Counted from the stretch's first letter, positions 37,137 to 46,490 are shown. The stretch is 64,000 bases of DNA from Dokdonella sp. (GCF_017744955.1 NZ_JAGIAG010000002.1:1-64000); one strand, 5' to 3'. The notes: a model not told the origin generated them from the sequence alone. Numbers and translations are program-made.

Positions 37137-38086
37137 GCGGCCGCCTCGACGGCGGACTTGCGCGTCGCCGCGACGAACACGTCTTCGAGGTTCGCGGCGA
37201 CCGCTTCGACCTCGGCGTCGGCGTCGATCGCGCGCACGCGCTCGCGCAGCCAGTCGGCGCCGTCGCGGCGGTCGGTCAGCACGCGCAGGCTGCTGCCGAT
37301 CTGCGCGACGCCGAGCACGTGCGCTTCGCGCGCGAGCGCCAACTGCACGCGGCGCGGCTGGCCGCAGTCGACGCGGAAGGTCGAGCCGGGCAGGTCGGCC
37401 ATCAGGCGCTGCGGGCTGCCGTCGGCGACCAGGCGGCCGCGATCGAGGATGGCGAGTCGATGGCAGCGCTCGGCTTCGTCCATGTAGTGCGTCGACACCA
37501 GCAAGGTCGTGCCGGCCTCCGCGAGGTCGAACAGCGCGTCCCAGAAATCGCGTCGCGACTGCGGATCGACGGCGCTGGTCGGCTCGTCGAGCAGCAGCAG
37601 CTCAGGCTCGTGCAGCACCGCGCCGGCGAGGGCGAGGCGCTGCTTCTGGCCGCCGGACAGCGTGCCGGCGAGGCGTTCCTTCAGTTCGCCGAGGTGGTAG
37701 CGCGCGTACATCTCCTCGAGCCGCGCGCGCGCCGACGCGCCGCGCAGTCCATGTACGGCGGCGAGAAATTCGAGGTTCTGGCGCACGCTGAGGTCCTCGT
37801 ACAGCGAGAACTTCTGCGTCATGTAGCCGATCGCGCGCTTGACCGTCTCGGCGCCGCGCGGCAGCGCCTGGCCGAGCACGCTGACCTCGCCTTCGCTCGG
37901 CCGCAGCAGGCCGCAGAGCATGCGGATGGTGGTCGACTTGCCGCAGCCGTTCGGGCCGAGGAAACCGTAGATCTCGGCGCGGCGCACGTCGAGGTCGAGA
38001 TGATCGACCGCGACCAGGTCGCCGAAGCGCTTGGTCAGACCGTGCGCGACGATGACCGATTCCTGCGCGCGCGCTTCAGCCGCCAT
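37133..38086 (-). CDS. ABC transporter ATP-binding protein
   Basis: 317 residues. Walker A GPNGCGKSTT, Q-loop YMTQKFSLYEDL, signature LSGGQKQRLALA, Walker B LLLLDEPTSAVD and switch His STHYMDEAERC are all intact. The C-terminal ~90 residues resemble the DrrA-type extension. E. coli YbhF has two such domains in one chain; this one has a single domain. It overlaps the HlyD gene by 11 bases and the permease by four. Confidence 0.95.
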   Translation of the reverse strand: MAAEARAQESVIVAHGLTKRFGDLVAVDHLDLDVRRAEIYGFLGPNGCGKSTTIRMLCGLLRPSEGEVSVLGQALPRGAETVKRAIGYMTQKFSLYEDLSVRQNLEFLAAVHGLRGASARARLEEMYARYHLGELKERLAGTLSGGQKQRLALAGAVLHEPELLLLDEPTSAVDPQSRRDFWDALFDLAEAGTTLLVSTHYMDEAERCHRLAILDRGRLVADGSPQRLMADLPGSTFRVDCGQPRRVQLALAREAHVLGVAQIGSSLRVLTDRRDGADWLRERVRAIDADAEVEAVAANLEDVFVAATRKSAVEAAA

Positions 38087-39083
38087 CGCCGCCGCTGCCT
38101 GCTTTCGAGCAATCGGCCTGCGCCGGCAGGCCGGCGGGGAGCTTCGCCGCCGCCTCGCCGGACAGCACCAGTTCGGCGCGATAGGCGAGGCGGCTCGCGT
38201 CGGCGCCGGTCAGTGCGTAGTACGGCGTGAACGCGGGGTCCGAGCGCAGGCTGCGGATGGTCGCGTCGAATGCGCTCGCGACGCCTTGCACGTGCACGCG
38301 GCAATGTGCGCCCTCGTTCAGCGTGGCGCGCTGCGAGGCCGGCACGTAGACGCGCGCATACGGCGCCGGCCCGGCGAGCAGGCTCACCAGCGGCGCGCCG
38401 AGCGGCGGCTGGTCGCCGAGCTTGAACGGCAGCGCGTCGACCTCGCCGTCGCGCGGCGCGCGCACGTCCAGTCGCGCGCGCGTCAGCGCGGCATGCTCGG
38501 CGGCGGCTCGCGCGGCGGCCAGCGCCGCCTCGGCCTGCTCGATGTCCTCGATGCGCGTTCCGTTGAGCAGCTCGGTCAGGTTCGCGCGCGCCGCGTTGGC
38601 GCTCGCGCCGGCGGTGCGCAGCGCGGTCTCCGCGTTGTCGAGGTCGGCCTGCGCGATCAGGCCGCGCTTGCGGATCTCGGCCAGCCGATCGCGTTCGCGT
38701 TGCGCGTTGGCGCGCGTCGATTCGGCGCCGGCCAGCGTGGCGCGCGCGGCGTCGATGGTTTCGATGCGCGTGCCGCGGCGCAGTTCGGTCAACGCGGCTT
38801 CGGTGCGGCGCTGTTCGGCCTGCGCTTGCGCGAGCGCGGCGTCGCTGCGGCGTGGGTCGAGGCTGAGGATCGGATCGCCGGACTTCACGTGCGCGCCTTC
38901 GGCGACCGCGATCGACAGGATCGGCTCGGAGGCTTCGGCGGCGACCGCGACACGATCCCATTCCAGCGTGCCGAGCAGCTGCGGCGGTTCGTGCTCGCCG
39001 CAACCGGCGAGGAGGGCCGTGGCGATGAGCGCGATGAGCCGCAGGTTCGCTCGATGGCCGAATCGATCGATGCATTCACGCAT
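38076..39083 (-). CDS. HlyD-family membrane fusion lipoprotein
   Basis: 335 residues. N-terminal lipobox LLAGC (Cys28). Biotinyl/lipoyl-like halves flank a long alpha-helical hairpin rich in Ala/Glu/Arg (about residues 80-200), and DGEVDALPFKLGDQPPLGAP starts the second half. It would bridge the inner-membrane ABC complex to an outer-membrane channel of the TolC type, which is not encoded here. YbhG of E. coli has the same place in its operon. Overlaps tetR by 8 bases. Confidence 0.92.
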   Translation of the reverse strand: MRECIDRFGHRANLRLIALIATALLAGCGEHEPPQLLGTLEWDRVAVAAEASEPILSIAVAEGAHVKSGDPILSLDPRRSDAALAQAQAEQRRTEAALTELRRGTRIETIDAARATLAGAESTRANAQRERDRLAEIRKRGLIAQADLDNAETALRTAGASANAARANLTELLNGTRIEDIEQAEAALAAARAAAEHAALTRARLDVRAPRDGEVDALPFKLGDQPPLGAPLVSLLAGPAPYARVYVPASQRATLNEGAHCRVHVQGVASAFDATIRSLRSDPAFTPYYALTGADASRLAYRAELVLSGEAAAKLPAGLPAQADCSKAGSGGDGG

Positions 39084-39732
39084 GTTCGAGCTCCAGTCCG
39101 CGCCCGAGCAGGGCGAGGGTATGGGTGGCGAGCCGGCCCGCGTCGACGTCGTCGGCGTCGAGCAGGCGCGTCCAGATCGGCCGTGCGGCGAACGGGAACA
39201 CGGTCAGGCCGATCAGCGACACGACGGTCAGGCGCGGGTCGAGATCGCGGTTGATCTGGCCGCTCGCCTGCGCCGCGGCGATCGCGTCGCGCAGCAGAGG
39301 AGCGATGCGCGAGGCGACGCCGCGCAGCAGGCGTTCGCGCAGCAGTCCGCCTTCGGTGAGCACCTCGCGCAGCCACAGAGGCGGCAACCATGGATTGGCC
39401 TCGAGCACGCGGAACAGGCTGCGCACCAGCGTTTCGATCTGCCGCGCCGGGTCGTGCGCCTGCGCGAGCAGATCGGCGCGCACGGGTTCGAGCAGCGGCA
39501 GCACGCGTTCGTCCATCAGCGCGTCGAGCAGGCGGTCGCGGCTGCCGAAGTAGTAGTGCAGCAGCGCCGGCGTGACGCGCCCGCGCCGCGCGATCGCGGC
39601 CAGCGGCGTCGCCGCGATGCCGCGCTTGGCGAACAGCGCCAGCGCGACGTCGAGCAGGCGCCGGCGTTCGTCGCCGCGCGTGCGGGCGGGGCGTCCCGGC
39701 GCGCGGCCGGACGGGTTCTTGCGTGTCGGCAT
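39076..39732 (-). CDS. TetR-family regulator of the efflux operon
   Basis: 218 residues from ATG 39732 (MPTRKNPSGRAPGRPARTR). The HTH is RRRLLDVALALFAKRGIAAT then AAIARRGRVTPALLHYYFGS. The C-terminal part resembles the CecR (YbiH)/DUF1956-type ligand domain by context. First gene of tetR-HlyD-ATPase-permease, the same order as E. coli cecR-ybhG-ybhF-ybhSR. An AT-rich direct repeat just upstream is its likely operator. The frame stays open far upstream antisense to prpE, which is a GC-bias artefact. Confidence 0.92.
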   Translation of the reverse strand: MPTRKNPSGRAPGRPARTRGDERRRLLDVALALFAKRGIAATPLAAIARRGRVTPALLHYYFGSRDRLLDALMDERVLPLLEPVRADLLAQAHDPARQIETLVRSLFRVLEANPWLPPLWLREVLTEGGLLRERLLRGVASRIAPLLRDAIAAAQASGQINRDLDPRLTVVSLIGLTVFPFAARPIWTRLLDADDVDAGRLATHTLALLGRGLELEHA

Positions 39733-39740
39733 GCCCACAC

Positions 39741-39761
39741 AATAATTAACTGAATAATTAA
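39741..39761. promoter_or_regulatory. AT-rich direct-repeat operator of the tetR efflux operon
   Basis: AATAATTAA (39741-39749), spacer CTG, AATAATTAA (39753-39761), 9 bases upstream of tetR. It is the most AT-rich stretch in the neighbourhood. Each half contains the palindrome TTAATTATT/AATAATTAA core TAATTA. It could also contain the -10 region of the operon. Confidence 0.65.
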
Positions 39762-39870
39762 TTTCAAGCGGCGGTCGTCGATCGCGCCGCAGCCTTCTTC
39801 GACCATTGTCGTAGCCCGCCCCGGTGCGCCGTACCTTAGGCTTGCACGGCGATCGCGAGGGAGACGTGCG

Positions 39871-41766
39871 ATGACTTACGAAGAGCTCTACCGGCAATCG
39901 ATCGAGCAGCCGGAGGCGTTCTGGGCCGAACAGGCGAAGGCGATCGACTGGCACGTGCCGCCGCAGCGGATCCTCGACTATTCCGATCCGCCGTTCCGGC
40001 GCTGGTTCGTCGGCGGCGAGACCAACCTGTGCCACAACGCGATCGACCGCCATCTGGCCGGGCGCGGCGACCAGCTCGCCCTGGTGGCGATCTCGACCGA
40101 GACCGGACTCACGCGCGAGATCACCTATCGCGAGCTGCATCGCGAGGTGAACGCGTTCGCCTCGGTGCTGAAGTCGCTCGACGTCGGCCGCGGCGACCGC
40201 GTCGTGATCTACATGCCGAACATGGCCGAGGCGGTGTTCGCGATGCTCGCCTGCGCGCGCATCGGCGCGGTCCACTCGGTCGTGTTCGGCGGATTCGCCG
40301 CGCACAACCTGGCCCTGCGCATCGACGACGCGCAGCCCAAGCTGCTGATCTGCGCCGACGCCGGCATGCGCGGCGGCAAGGTGATCCCGTACAAGCCGCT
40401 GGTCGACGCGGCATGCGCGCAGGCGCAGTCGCCGCCGCCGCGCGTGCTGATCGTCAGCCGCGGACTCGATCCGGACCTGGTACGTGTCGAAGGGCGCGAC
40501 GTCGACTACACCGAGCTGCACGCGCGTCACGACGGTGCGACGGTGCCGGTGGAATGGCTGGAGTCGAATGAGCCGAGCTACCTGCTCTACACCTCGGGCA
40601 CCACCGGCAAGCCGAAGGGCGTGCAGCGCGACGTCGGCGGCTACGCGGTCGCGATGGCGCTGTCGATGTGGGCGATCTACGACGTGCGCGCCGGCCAGAC
40701 GATGTTCTCGACCTCCGACGTCGGCTGGGCGGTCGGGCATTCCTACAACGTCTACGGTCCGCTGATCGCCGGCGCGACCTCGCTGCTCTACGAAGGCCTG
40801 CCGACGCATCCGGACGCCGGCATCTGGTGGCGGTTGTGCGAGCAGTACCGTGTGCGCACGATGTTCTCCTCGCCGACTGCGATCCGCGTGCTGAAGAAGC
40901 AGGACGTCGCCTGGCTGCGCAAGTACGACCTGTCGGAACTCAAATGGCTGTTCCTCGCCGGCGAGCCGCTGGACGAGCCGACCGCGCAGTGGATCACCGA
41001 CGGCATCGGCAAGACCGTGGTCGACAACTACTGGCAGACCGAGACCGGCTGGCCGGTGCTGACCTTGATGCCGGGGCTCGACCTGAAGCCGGTCAAGTTC
41101 GGCTCGCCCGGACTGCCGAGCCCGGGCTACCGGCTGCGCGTGATCGACGAAGTCAGCGGCAACGACGCCGCGCCGAACGAGAAGGGCGTGCTGGTGATCG
41201 TGCCGCCGCTGCCGCCCGGCTGCATGACGACGATCTGGCGCGACGACGCGCGGTTCCGCTCGAGCTACTTCAGCCACTTCAAGGAGCTGCTCTACAGCTC
41301 GCTGGACTGGGCGGTGCGCGACGAGGACGGCTACACCTTCATCCTCGGCCGCACCGACGACGTCATCAACGTCGCCGGCCACCGCCTCGGCACGCGCGAG
41401 ATCGAGGAGTCGGTCGCCACGCACGCGAGCGTCGCCGAGGCCGCGGTGGTCGGCGTGCAGGACGAGTTGAAGGGGCAGGTGCCGGTGGTGTTCGCGACCT
41501 TGAAGGCGGCCGGCGCCGACGAGCAGACCAAGCACGCCACCGCCGACGCGATGCAGCGGCGCGTGATCGAGAGGCTCGGCGGCGTGGCCAAGCCGGCGCG
41601 CATCTACATCGTCAACGCGCTGCCGAAAACGCGCTCGGGCAAGCTGCTGCGGCGTTCGCTGCAGGCCTTGGCCGAGCAGCGCGATCCGGGCGATCTGTCG
41701 ACGCTGGACGACCCTGGCGCGTTGGAAGAGATCCGCCGGGCGCTTGCGCGCGGCAGCGACGTCTGA
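39871..41766 (+). CDS. prpE: Propionate--CoA ligase
   Basis: 631 residues. Activates propionate to propionyl-CoA, the entry to the methylcitrate cycle. Start MTYEELYRQSIEQPEAFWA is the acetyl/propionyl-CoA synthetase N-domain. AMP-binding motif YTSGTTGKPKGVQRDVGGY, DNYWQTETGWP, and the C-terminal hinge GRTDDVINVAGHRLGTREIE with the acetylatable Lys in PKTRSGKLLRR are present. RDVGGYAVAMALSM is the PrpE rather than Acs version. SD GGGAGA upstream. prpB and prpC follow 1.3-4.7 kb downstream. Confidence 0.93.
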   Translation: MTYEELYRQSIEQPEAFWAEQAKAIDWHVPPQRILDYSDPPFRRWFVGGETNLCHNAIDRHLAGRGDQLALVAISTETGLTREITYRELHREVNAFASVLKSLDVGRGDRVVIYMPNMAEAVFAMLACARIGAVHSVVFGGFAAHNLALRIDDAQPKLLICADAGMRGGKVIPYKPLVDAACAQAQSPPPRVLIVSRGLDPDLVRVEGRDVDYTELHARHDGATVPVEWLESNEPSYLLYTSGTTGKPKGVQRDVGGYAVAMALSMWAIYDVRAGQTMFSTSDVGWAVGHSYNVYGPLIAGATSLLYEGLPTHPDAGIWWRLCEQYRVRTMFSSPTAIRVLKKQDVAWLRKYDLSELKWLFLAGEPLDEPTAQWITDGIGKTVVDNYWQTETGWPVLTLMPGLDLKPVKFGSPGLPSPGYRLRVIDEVSGNDAAPNEKGVLVIVPPLPPGCMTTIWRDDARFRSSYFSHFKELLYSSLDWAVRDEDGYTFILGRTDDVINVAGHRLGTREIEESVATHASVAEAAVVGVQDELKGQVPVVFATLKAAGADEQTKHATADAMQRRVIERLGGVAKPARIYIVNALPKTRSGKLLRRSLQALAEQRDPGDLSTLDDPGALEEIRRALARGSDV

Positions 41767-41775
41767 GCCGTCGAT

Positions 41776-42114
41776 TCACGCGCTGGCGACGAACGCCGCG
41801 CGTTCGCCGGCGCTCTCGCTCCACCAGTCGCCGAGCGCGTCGATCAAGGGCACCAGCTTGCGGCCGGATGCGGTCAGCGCGTAATCCACGCGCAGCGGAT
41901 AGCCGGGATGCGCGGTGCGCCGGACGACGCCGGCCGCTTCGAGCTTGCGCAGTTCCAGGGTCAGCATGCGGTGCGAAATGCTCGGGTTGTCGCGCCGCAG
42001 TTCGTTGAAGCGCTTCGGTCCCGGTTGCAGGTAGTACAGCAGCAGGGTCGGCCAGCGCCCGCTGAGCAGCACCATCGCTTCCTCGATCGGACAGGGCGAG
42101 ACGGCGGTCTTCAT
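41776..42114 (-). CDS. HxlR-family transcriptional regulator
   Basis: 112 residues, start MKTAVSPCPIEEAMVLLSG. HxlR proteins are small winged-helix regulators; the N-terminal Cys in CPIEE, GRWPTLLLYYLQPGPKRFNE, SISHRMLTLELRKLEAAG and the wing YALTASGRKLVPLI are visible. The conserved Cys can act in sensing of electrophiles or oxidants in some members. It is divergent from a glutathione S-transferase gene, which is the probable target. It ends 9 bases after the prpE stop from the other side. Confidence 0.93.
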   Translation of the reverse strand: MKTAVSPCPIEEAMVLLSGRWPTLLLYYLQPGPKRFNELRRDNPSISHRMLTLELRKLEAAGVVRRTAHPGYPLRVDYALTASGRKLVPLIDALGDWWSESAGERAAFVASA

Positions 42115-42227
42115 CGCGGGTGGCTCCGGTTACAAAAAAGTGCGTCATTTACTTGCAGGGATCGCGACTCGATATTCCCGTCAGCGTCGTGCACGGCGTC
42201 ACTCCACGAACCGACACAGGAATCGAG

Positions 42228-42932
42228 ATGGAACCGATACTTTTGTATGGCTTCCCGGCGGGAAGCTCAATGGGTCTGGTCGCAGCGCTGGAATGGCTCG
42301 GCCGACCGTATCGCCTCAGCCGTGTGGACATGCTCGGCGAGATGCGCGAACCGTCCTATGCGCGCCTCAACGCCCGGCACGAAACGCCGGTGCTGATCAC
42401 CGATGAGGGCCGTGCACTGAGCGAGACAATGGCGATCGCCGCCCATCTGGAGGCGCGCGACGACGAGCGCCGCATCAGCTTCGATCCGCGTTCGCGCGAA
42501 GCCGATCGCATGCACCAGATGCTGGCCTTCATCAACACCGGCTTCACCGCCGCGTTCACGCCGCTGTGGGTGGCCTTGGAAATGGCCGAGCCCGATCCGC
42601 AGCAGCAGGCCGCGCTGCGCCGCTTCGGCCGCGAGCGCGTGATCGAGCGGCACGACAAGCTCGAGGCGATGCTCGGCGGCACGCCGTTCCTGGCCGGCGA
42701 CAAGCCGACCCTGGCCGACGGCGTGCTGATCGGCGTCGCGCGCTGGCTCGAATTCCACCAAGTCGCCGAGCGCGGGCGCTGGCCGCGCCTGGACGCCCTG
42801 CGCGCTCGTCTGGAGGCCGACCCTGCGGTGCGCTACGCGCTGGCGATCGAGGACGGGGAGACGCCGGCCGGCTCCGGCGCCTGCCTCGGCCAGGTGCCGC
42901 TGGCGGAAGTGATCCGGCGCTACGGGACCTGA
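42228..42932 (+). CDS. Glutathione S-transferase-like protein
   Basis: 234 residues from ATG 42228 (MEPILLYGFPAGSSMGLVA). N-terminal thioredoxin-like domain with RLNARHETPVLITDEGRALSE (the cis-Pro/SNAIL-like region), then the all-helical domain with GTPFLAGDKPTLADGVLIGV (the conserved N-capping box). A GSH-dependent transferase for an unknown electrophile. The Ser residues of PAGSS are candidates for thiol activation. It is divergent from hxlR. A large hairpin follows at 42953. Confidence 0.85.
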   Translation: MEPILLYGFPAGSSMGLVAALEWLGRPYRLSRVDMLGEMREPSYARLNARHETPVLITDEGRALSETMAIAAHLEARDDERRISFDPRSREADRMHQMLAFINTGFTAAFTPLWVALEMAEPDPQQQAALRRFGRERVIERHDKLEAMLGGTPFLAGDKPTLADGVLIGVARWLEFHQVAERGRWPRLDALRARLEADPAVRYALAIEDGETPAGSGACLGQVPLAEVIRRYGT

Positions 42933-42952
42933 CCGCTCGGCGGGATCGACGC

Positions 42953-42984
42953 ATCCGGACGAGTCCGCTGCGGCTCGTCCGGAT
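42953..42984 (+). terminator. Hairpin between GST and prpB
   Basis: ATCCGGACGAG (42953-42963) pairs with CTCGTCCGGAT (42974-42984), a perfect 11-bp stem with a 10-base loop. It lies 21 bases after the GST stop and upstream of the prpB promoter. No T-tract follows. Confidence 0.6.
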
Positions 42985-43014
42985 CGCCTGACGGAGCCGT
43001 ACCGCCCGATCGGC

Positions 43015-43020
43015 TAGAAT
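43015..43020 (+). promoter_or_regulatory. Predicted -10 box of prpB
   Basis: TAGAAT (5 of 6 to consensus) 24 bases before the prpB ATG, downstream of the GST hairpin. No matching -35 box is seen, so an activator may be needed. Confidence 0.4.
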
Positions 43021-43043
43021 CGCAGACCTTTTCAGGAGGTCGC

Positions 43044-43937
43044 ATGAGTCCGATCGCATCCGCCGGCGCGCGTTTCCGCGCCGCCGTCGCCGAGGAAAGT
43101 CCGCTGCAGGTCATGGGCTCGATCACCGCGTACGCGGGCCTGATGGCCAAGCGCGTCGGCTACAAGGCGCTGTATCTGTCCGGCGGCGGCGTCGCCGCGA
43201 ACTCGCTCGGCGTGCCGGACCTCGGCATCAGCACGATGGAAGACGTGCTGATCGACGCGCGCCGCATCGTCGACGCGACGCAGATGCCGCTGCTGGTCGA
43301 CATCGACACCGGCTGGGGCGGCGCCTTCAACATCGCGCGCACCATCCGCTCCTTCATCAACGTCGGCGTCGCCGCCGTGCACATGGAGGATCAGGTCGGC
43401 CAGAAGCGCTGCGGCCACCGGCCCGGCAAGGAAGTGGTGTCGAAGGAGGAGATGGTCGATCGCGTCAAGTCCGCAGTCGACGCGCGCACCGATCCGGGCT
43501 TCGTCATCATGGCGCGCACCGACGCGGCGGCGGTCGAGGGCATCGACTCGGCGATCGAACGCGCGATCGCCTACGTCGAGGCGGGCGCGGACATGATCTT
43601 CCCCGAGGCGATGAAGACGCTCGAGGACTACCGCAAGTTCAAGGCCGCGGTGAAGGTGCCCATCCTCGCCAATCTGACCGAGTTCGGCTCCACTCCGTTC
43701 TTCACCACCGAAGAGCTGAAATCCGTCGGCGTCGACATCGCCCTGTACTGCTGCGGCGCGTATCGCGCGATGAACAAGGCCGCGCTGAACTTCTACGAGG
43801 TCACGCGCCGCGACGGCACGCAGAAGGCGGCGCTGCCGACGCTGCAGACGCGCGAGGAGCTGTACGACTTCCTCGGCTACCACGACTACGAGCGCAAGCT
43901 CGACACGCTGTTCGCCAGCGGCAAGAAGGATTCGTGA
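43044..43937 (+). CDS. prpB: 2-methylisocitrate lyase
   Basis: 297 residues. Cleaves 2-methylisocitrate to pyruvate and succinate, the last step of the methylcitrate cycle. The isocitrate-lyase family landmarks are [26 protein letters not shown] (metal-binding Asp), [18 protein letters not shown] with the catalytic Cys in KRCGH, and [11 protein letters not shown]. The SD AGGAGG lies 8 bases before the ATG. A membrane protein gene follows within 4 bases, and prpC after it. Confidence 0.97.
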   Translation: MSPIASAGARFRAAVAEESPLQVMGSITAYAGLMAKRVGYKALYLSGGGVAANSLGVPDLGISTMEDVLIDARRIVDATQMPLLVDIDTGWGGAFNIARTIRSFINVGVAAVHMEDQVGQKRCGHRPGKEVVSKEEMVDRVKSAVDARTDPGFVIMARTDAAAVEGIDSAIERAIAYVEAGADMIFPEAMKTLEDYRKFKAAVKVPILANLTEFGSTPFFTTEELKSVGVDIALYCCGAYRAMNKAALNFYEVTRRDGTQKAALPTLQTREELYDFLGYHDYERKLDTLFASGKKDS

Positions 43938-43941
43938 GCCG

Positions 43942-44502
43942 ATGACGGAGCCGGCGGTGCCCGAGAAGCCCGGCCGCGAGCGCCATTGGGACGCGCTCGC
44001 CGCCGTCGTCGCCGCGCTGATCGGCTTCCTCGCGCTGCTGGTGTCCGGCTACACCGCCTACGTGCAGCGCCAGCAGGTGCGCGCGCAGGTGTGGCCTTAT
44101 CTGCTGACCGCGAACTACGACACCGAGTCGGCCCTGAAGGTACTCAATAAGGGCGTCGGACCCGCCATCGTGCGCAGCATGCGGGTCTGGGTCGACGGCA
44201 AGCCACAGGCGAACTGGCGCGCGGTCATCACTGCGCTCGGCATCGAGAAGACCCCGTTTCGCACCTCGACCGTCAGCGACAACGTCGTCAGCGGCGGCGA
44301 AGTGGTGCCGATGCTGGTGCTCTCCGACAACGAGGTCTATCGCCGTTTCCGCAACGAGAGCGCGCGGCTCGACGTCGAGATCTGCTACTGCTCCACGCTC
44401 GGCGATTGCTGGCTCTACGGCGGGCGCGAAAAGGCGAAGGTCTTGCAGGCGCCGGTCGAGCGCTGTCCCGTTCCCACCGCCGCCGAGACCTTCTCCGATT
44501 GA
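43942..44502 (+). CDS. Small membrane protein between prpB and prpC, unknown function
   Basis: 186 residues, not recognised. One membrane helix near the N-terminus (about residues 18-40, [20 protein letters not shown]), then [19 protein letters not shown] and a beta-rich domain (residues ~60-186). Four cysteines lie close to the C-terminus ([14 protein letters not shown], and RCPV). The layout, a helix, a QxxRAQVWP segment and a strand-rich domain, is common in uncharacterised membrane proteins. It starts 4 bases after prpB and ends 55 bases before prpC, so it is in the operon; a link to propionate use is only positional. Confidence 0.7.
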   Translation: MTEPAVPEKPGRERHWDALAAVVAALIGFLALLVSGYTAYVQRQQVRAQVWPYLLTANYDTESALKVLNKGVGPAIVRSMRVWVDGKPQANWRAVITALGIEKTPFRTSTVSDNVVSGGEVVPMLVLSDNEVYRRFRNESARLDVEICYCSTLGDCWLYGGREKAKVLQAPVERCPVPTAAETFSD

Positions 44503-44557
44503 TCGCCGCGGCGATCGATCGCTCCACCGAATCCTGCACCGTCCAACGAGTACTCCC

Positions 44558-45706
44558 ATGACCGATACCGCTCCGACCTTCAAGCCGAAGAAATCCGTCG
44601 CCCTGTCCGGCGTCGCTGCAGGCAACACCGCGCTGTGCACGGTCGGCCGCAGCGGCAACGACCTGCACTACCGCGGCTACGACATCCTCGACGTCGCCAC
44701 CACCTGCGAGTTCGAGGAGATCGCGCACCTGCTCGTGCACGGCAAGCTGCCCAACCGCGCCGAGCTGGCTGGCTACAAGGCCAAGCTGAAGGCGCTGCGC
44801 GGCATCCCGGCGTCGGTGAAGGCGGTGCTGGAGCAGCTGCCGGCCTCGGCGCATCCGATGGACGTGATGCGCACCGGCGTGTCCGCGCTCGGCTGCGCGC
44901 TGCCGGAGAAGGACGACCACAACCATCCCGGCGCGCGCGACATCGCCGACCGCCTGATGGCCTCGCTCGGTTCGGTGCTGCTGTACTGGTACCACTACGC
45001 CGTCAACGGCAAGCGCATCGAAGTGGAGACCGACGACGACTCGATCGGCGGTCACTTCCTGCACCTGCTGCACGGCGAGAAGCCGAGCGACTTGTGGGTG
45101 CGCGCGATGCACACCTCGCTGATCCTCTACGCCGAGCACGAGTTCAACGCGTCGACCTTCACCGCGCGCGTGATCGCCGGCACCGGCAGCGACATGTACT
45201 CGGCCATCGCCGGCGCGATCGGCGCGCTGCGCGGGCCCAAGCACGGCGGCGCCAACGAAGTCGCGTTCGAGATCCAGAAGCGCTACGACACGCCGGACGA
45301 GGCGGAAGCCGACATCCGCGCACGCGTCGAACGCAAGGAGGTCGTGATCGGTTTCGGCCATCCGGTCTACACCGTCAGCGATCCGCGCAACAAGGTCATC
45401 AAGGAAGTCGCGCGCGAACTGTCCGCCGCGCAGGCCAACCTGAAGATGTTCGACATCGCCGAGCGCCTCGAGTCGACGATGTGGGAGATCAAGAAGATGT
45501 TCCCGAACCTCGACTGGTTCAGCGCCGTCAGCTACCACATGATGGGCGTGCCGACCGCGATGTTCACGCCGCTGTTCGTGATCTCGCGCACCTCGGGCTG
45601 GAGCGCGCACGTGGTCGAGCAGCGCATCGACGGCAAGATCATCCGTCCGAGCGCGAACTACGTCGGGCCGGAAGACTTGAAGTTCGTGCCGATCGACCAG
45701 CGCTGA
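44558..45706 (+). CDS. prpC: 2-methylcitrate synthase
   Basis: 382 residues. Condenses propionyl-CoA and oxaloacetate. Citrate-synthase fold with [20 protein letters not shown] at the start (PrpC type), catalytic His in [26 protein letters not shown], and the region with Asp in [20 protein letters not shown]. The length (382) fits methylcitrate synthases rather than the longer type II citrate synthases. Third gene of prpB-orf-prpC. A stem-loop follows at 45810. Confidence 0.95.
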   Translation: MTDTAPTFKPKKSVALSGVAAGNTALCTVGRSGNDLHYRGYDILDVATTCEFEEIAHLLVHGKLPNRAELAGYKAKLKALRGIPASVKAVLEQLPASAHPMDVMRTGVSALGCALPEKDDHNHPGARDIADRLMASLGSVLLYWYHYAVNGKRIEVETDDDSIGGHFLHLLHGEKPSDLWVRAMHTSLILYAEHEFNASTFTARVIAGTGSDMYSAIAGAIGALRGPKHGGANEVAFEIQKRYDTPDEAEADIRARVERKEVVIGFGHPVYTVSDPRNKVIKEVARELSAAQANLKMFDIAERLESTMWEIKKMFPNLDWFSAVSYHMMGVPTAMFTPLFVISRTSGWSAHVVEQRIDGKIIRPSANYVGPEDLKFVPIDQR

Positions 45707-45809
45707 CCTCGGCAGTCGTCCGCGGCCGCTGCATCACCGGGGTCGAGTCATCCCGGCCGCGCTATGGACTTCGCAGGAGTCCGTCGCGCCGTTTCCAGCC
45801 GTACTGATC

Positions 45810-45841
45810 ATCGAGAGCATCCGGGAACGGATGCTCCCGAT
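45810..45841. terminator. Stem-loop between convergent prpC and GST genes
   Basis: ATCGAGAGCATCCG (45810-45823) pairs with CGGATGCTCCCGAT (45828-45841) with one A-C mismatch, loop GGAA. It lies between the ends of prpC (+) and a GST gene (-) and could serve both. No T-tract. Confidence 0.55.
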
Positions 45842-45855
45842 GCGAACAGAGCGCT

Positions 45856-46467
45856 TCAGTCGAGCCCCTGTTCGCGCAGCACCTTCTGCACCGCCGGGTC
45901 GGCCTCCATGCGCTCCTTGAACTTCGCCAGCTGCGCGAAGCCGTCGAGATCCAGGTTCTGCCCCTTGGCCCAGCGCAGCACGACGTAGAGATACGGATCG
46001 GCGATCGAACGCGCACCGGTCAGCCAGTCGCGCCCTTGAAGCTGCTCGTCGGCGCGCGCGAACAACGTGCGCAGCACCGCGCGTGCGTGCGTCTTGCTCT
46101 TCTCGATCGCGGCGGCGTCCTCGAGGTAGCCGGTCGAGCCGAACAGCGGCTTGAACGCCGGATGCACGTCGGAGTTCACGAAGGCCAGCCAGCGGTTCAC
46201 CTCGGCGCGCCCCTTCGCGCTGCCGTCGCCGCCCAGCTTCGCTTCGGGATGGATGTCGGCGAGGTAGTTCAGGATCGCCGCGTTCTGCGTCAGGATCCAG
46301 CCGTCGACGTCGAGCACCGGCACCGCGCCGGCCGGGTTGATCTTGCGGAATTCCGGCGAACCGCGCTCCTCGCGGCTGACGCGCTGTGCCTCGTACGGCT
46401 TGCCGATCCATTCGAGCACGATGTGATCGGCGAGCGCGCAGGTGTTGGGCGAGTAGTACAGCTTCAT
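45856..46467 (-). CDS. Glutathione S-transferase, beta-class-like
   Basis: 203 residues, start MKLYYSPNTCALADHIVLE. The Cys10 in SPNTCALA matches the active-site Cys of bacterial beta-class GSTs. Further features are INPAGAVPVLDVDGWILTQN (cis-Pro and SNAIL-type segment) and the helical domain with DWLTGARSIADPYLYVVLRW. Electrophile or peroxide handling is expected; the substrate is unknown. Start ATG preceded by AGGAGAAATCGC. It is 23 bases downstream of the VanX-like gene on the same strand. Confidence 0.93.
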   Translation of the reverse strand: MKLYYSPNTCALADHIVLEWIGKPYEAQRVSREERGSPEFRKINPAGAVPVLDVDGWILTQNAAILNYLADIHPEAKLGGDGSAKGRAEVNRWLAFVNSDVHPAFKPLFGSTGYLEDAAAIEKSKTHARAVLRTLFARADEQLQGRDWLTGARSIADPYLYVVLRWAKGQNLDLDGFAQLAKFKERMEADPAVQKVLREQGLD

Positions 46468-46490
46468 GCGATTTCTCCTCAGGTGGATGT

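Noticed and set aside
39733..41535. Long open frame antisense to prpE, in frame with tetR
   Set aside because: The real tetR starts at 39732 after its operator; the rest is an artefact of third-position GC bias over prpE and has no family features.
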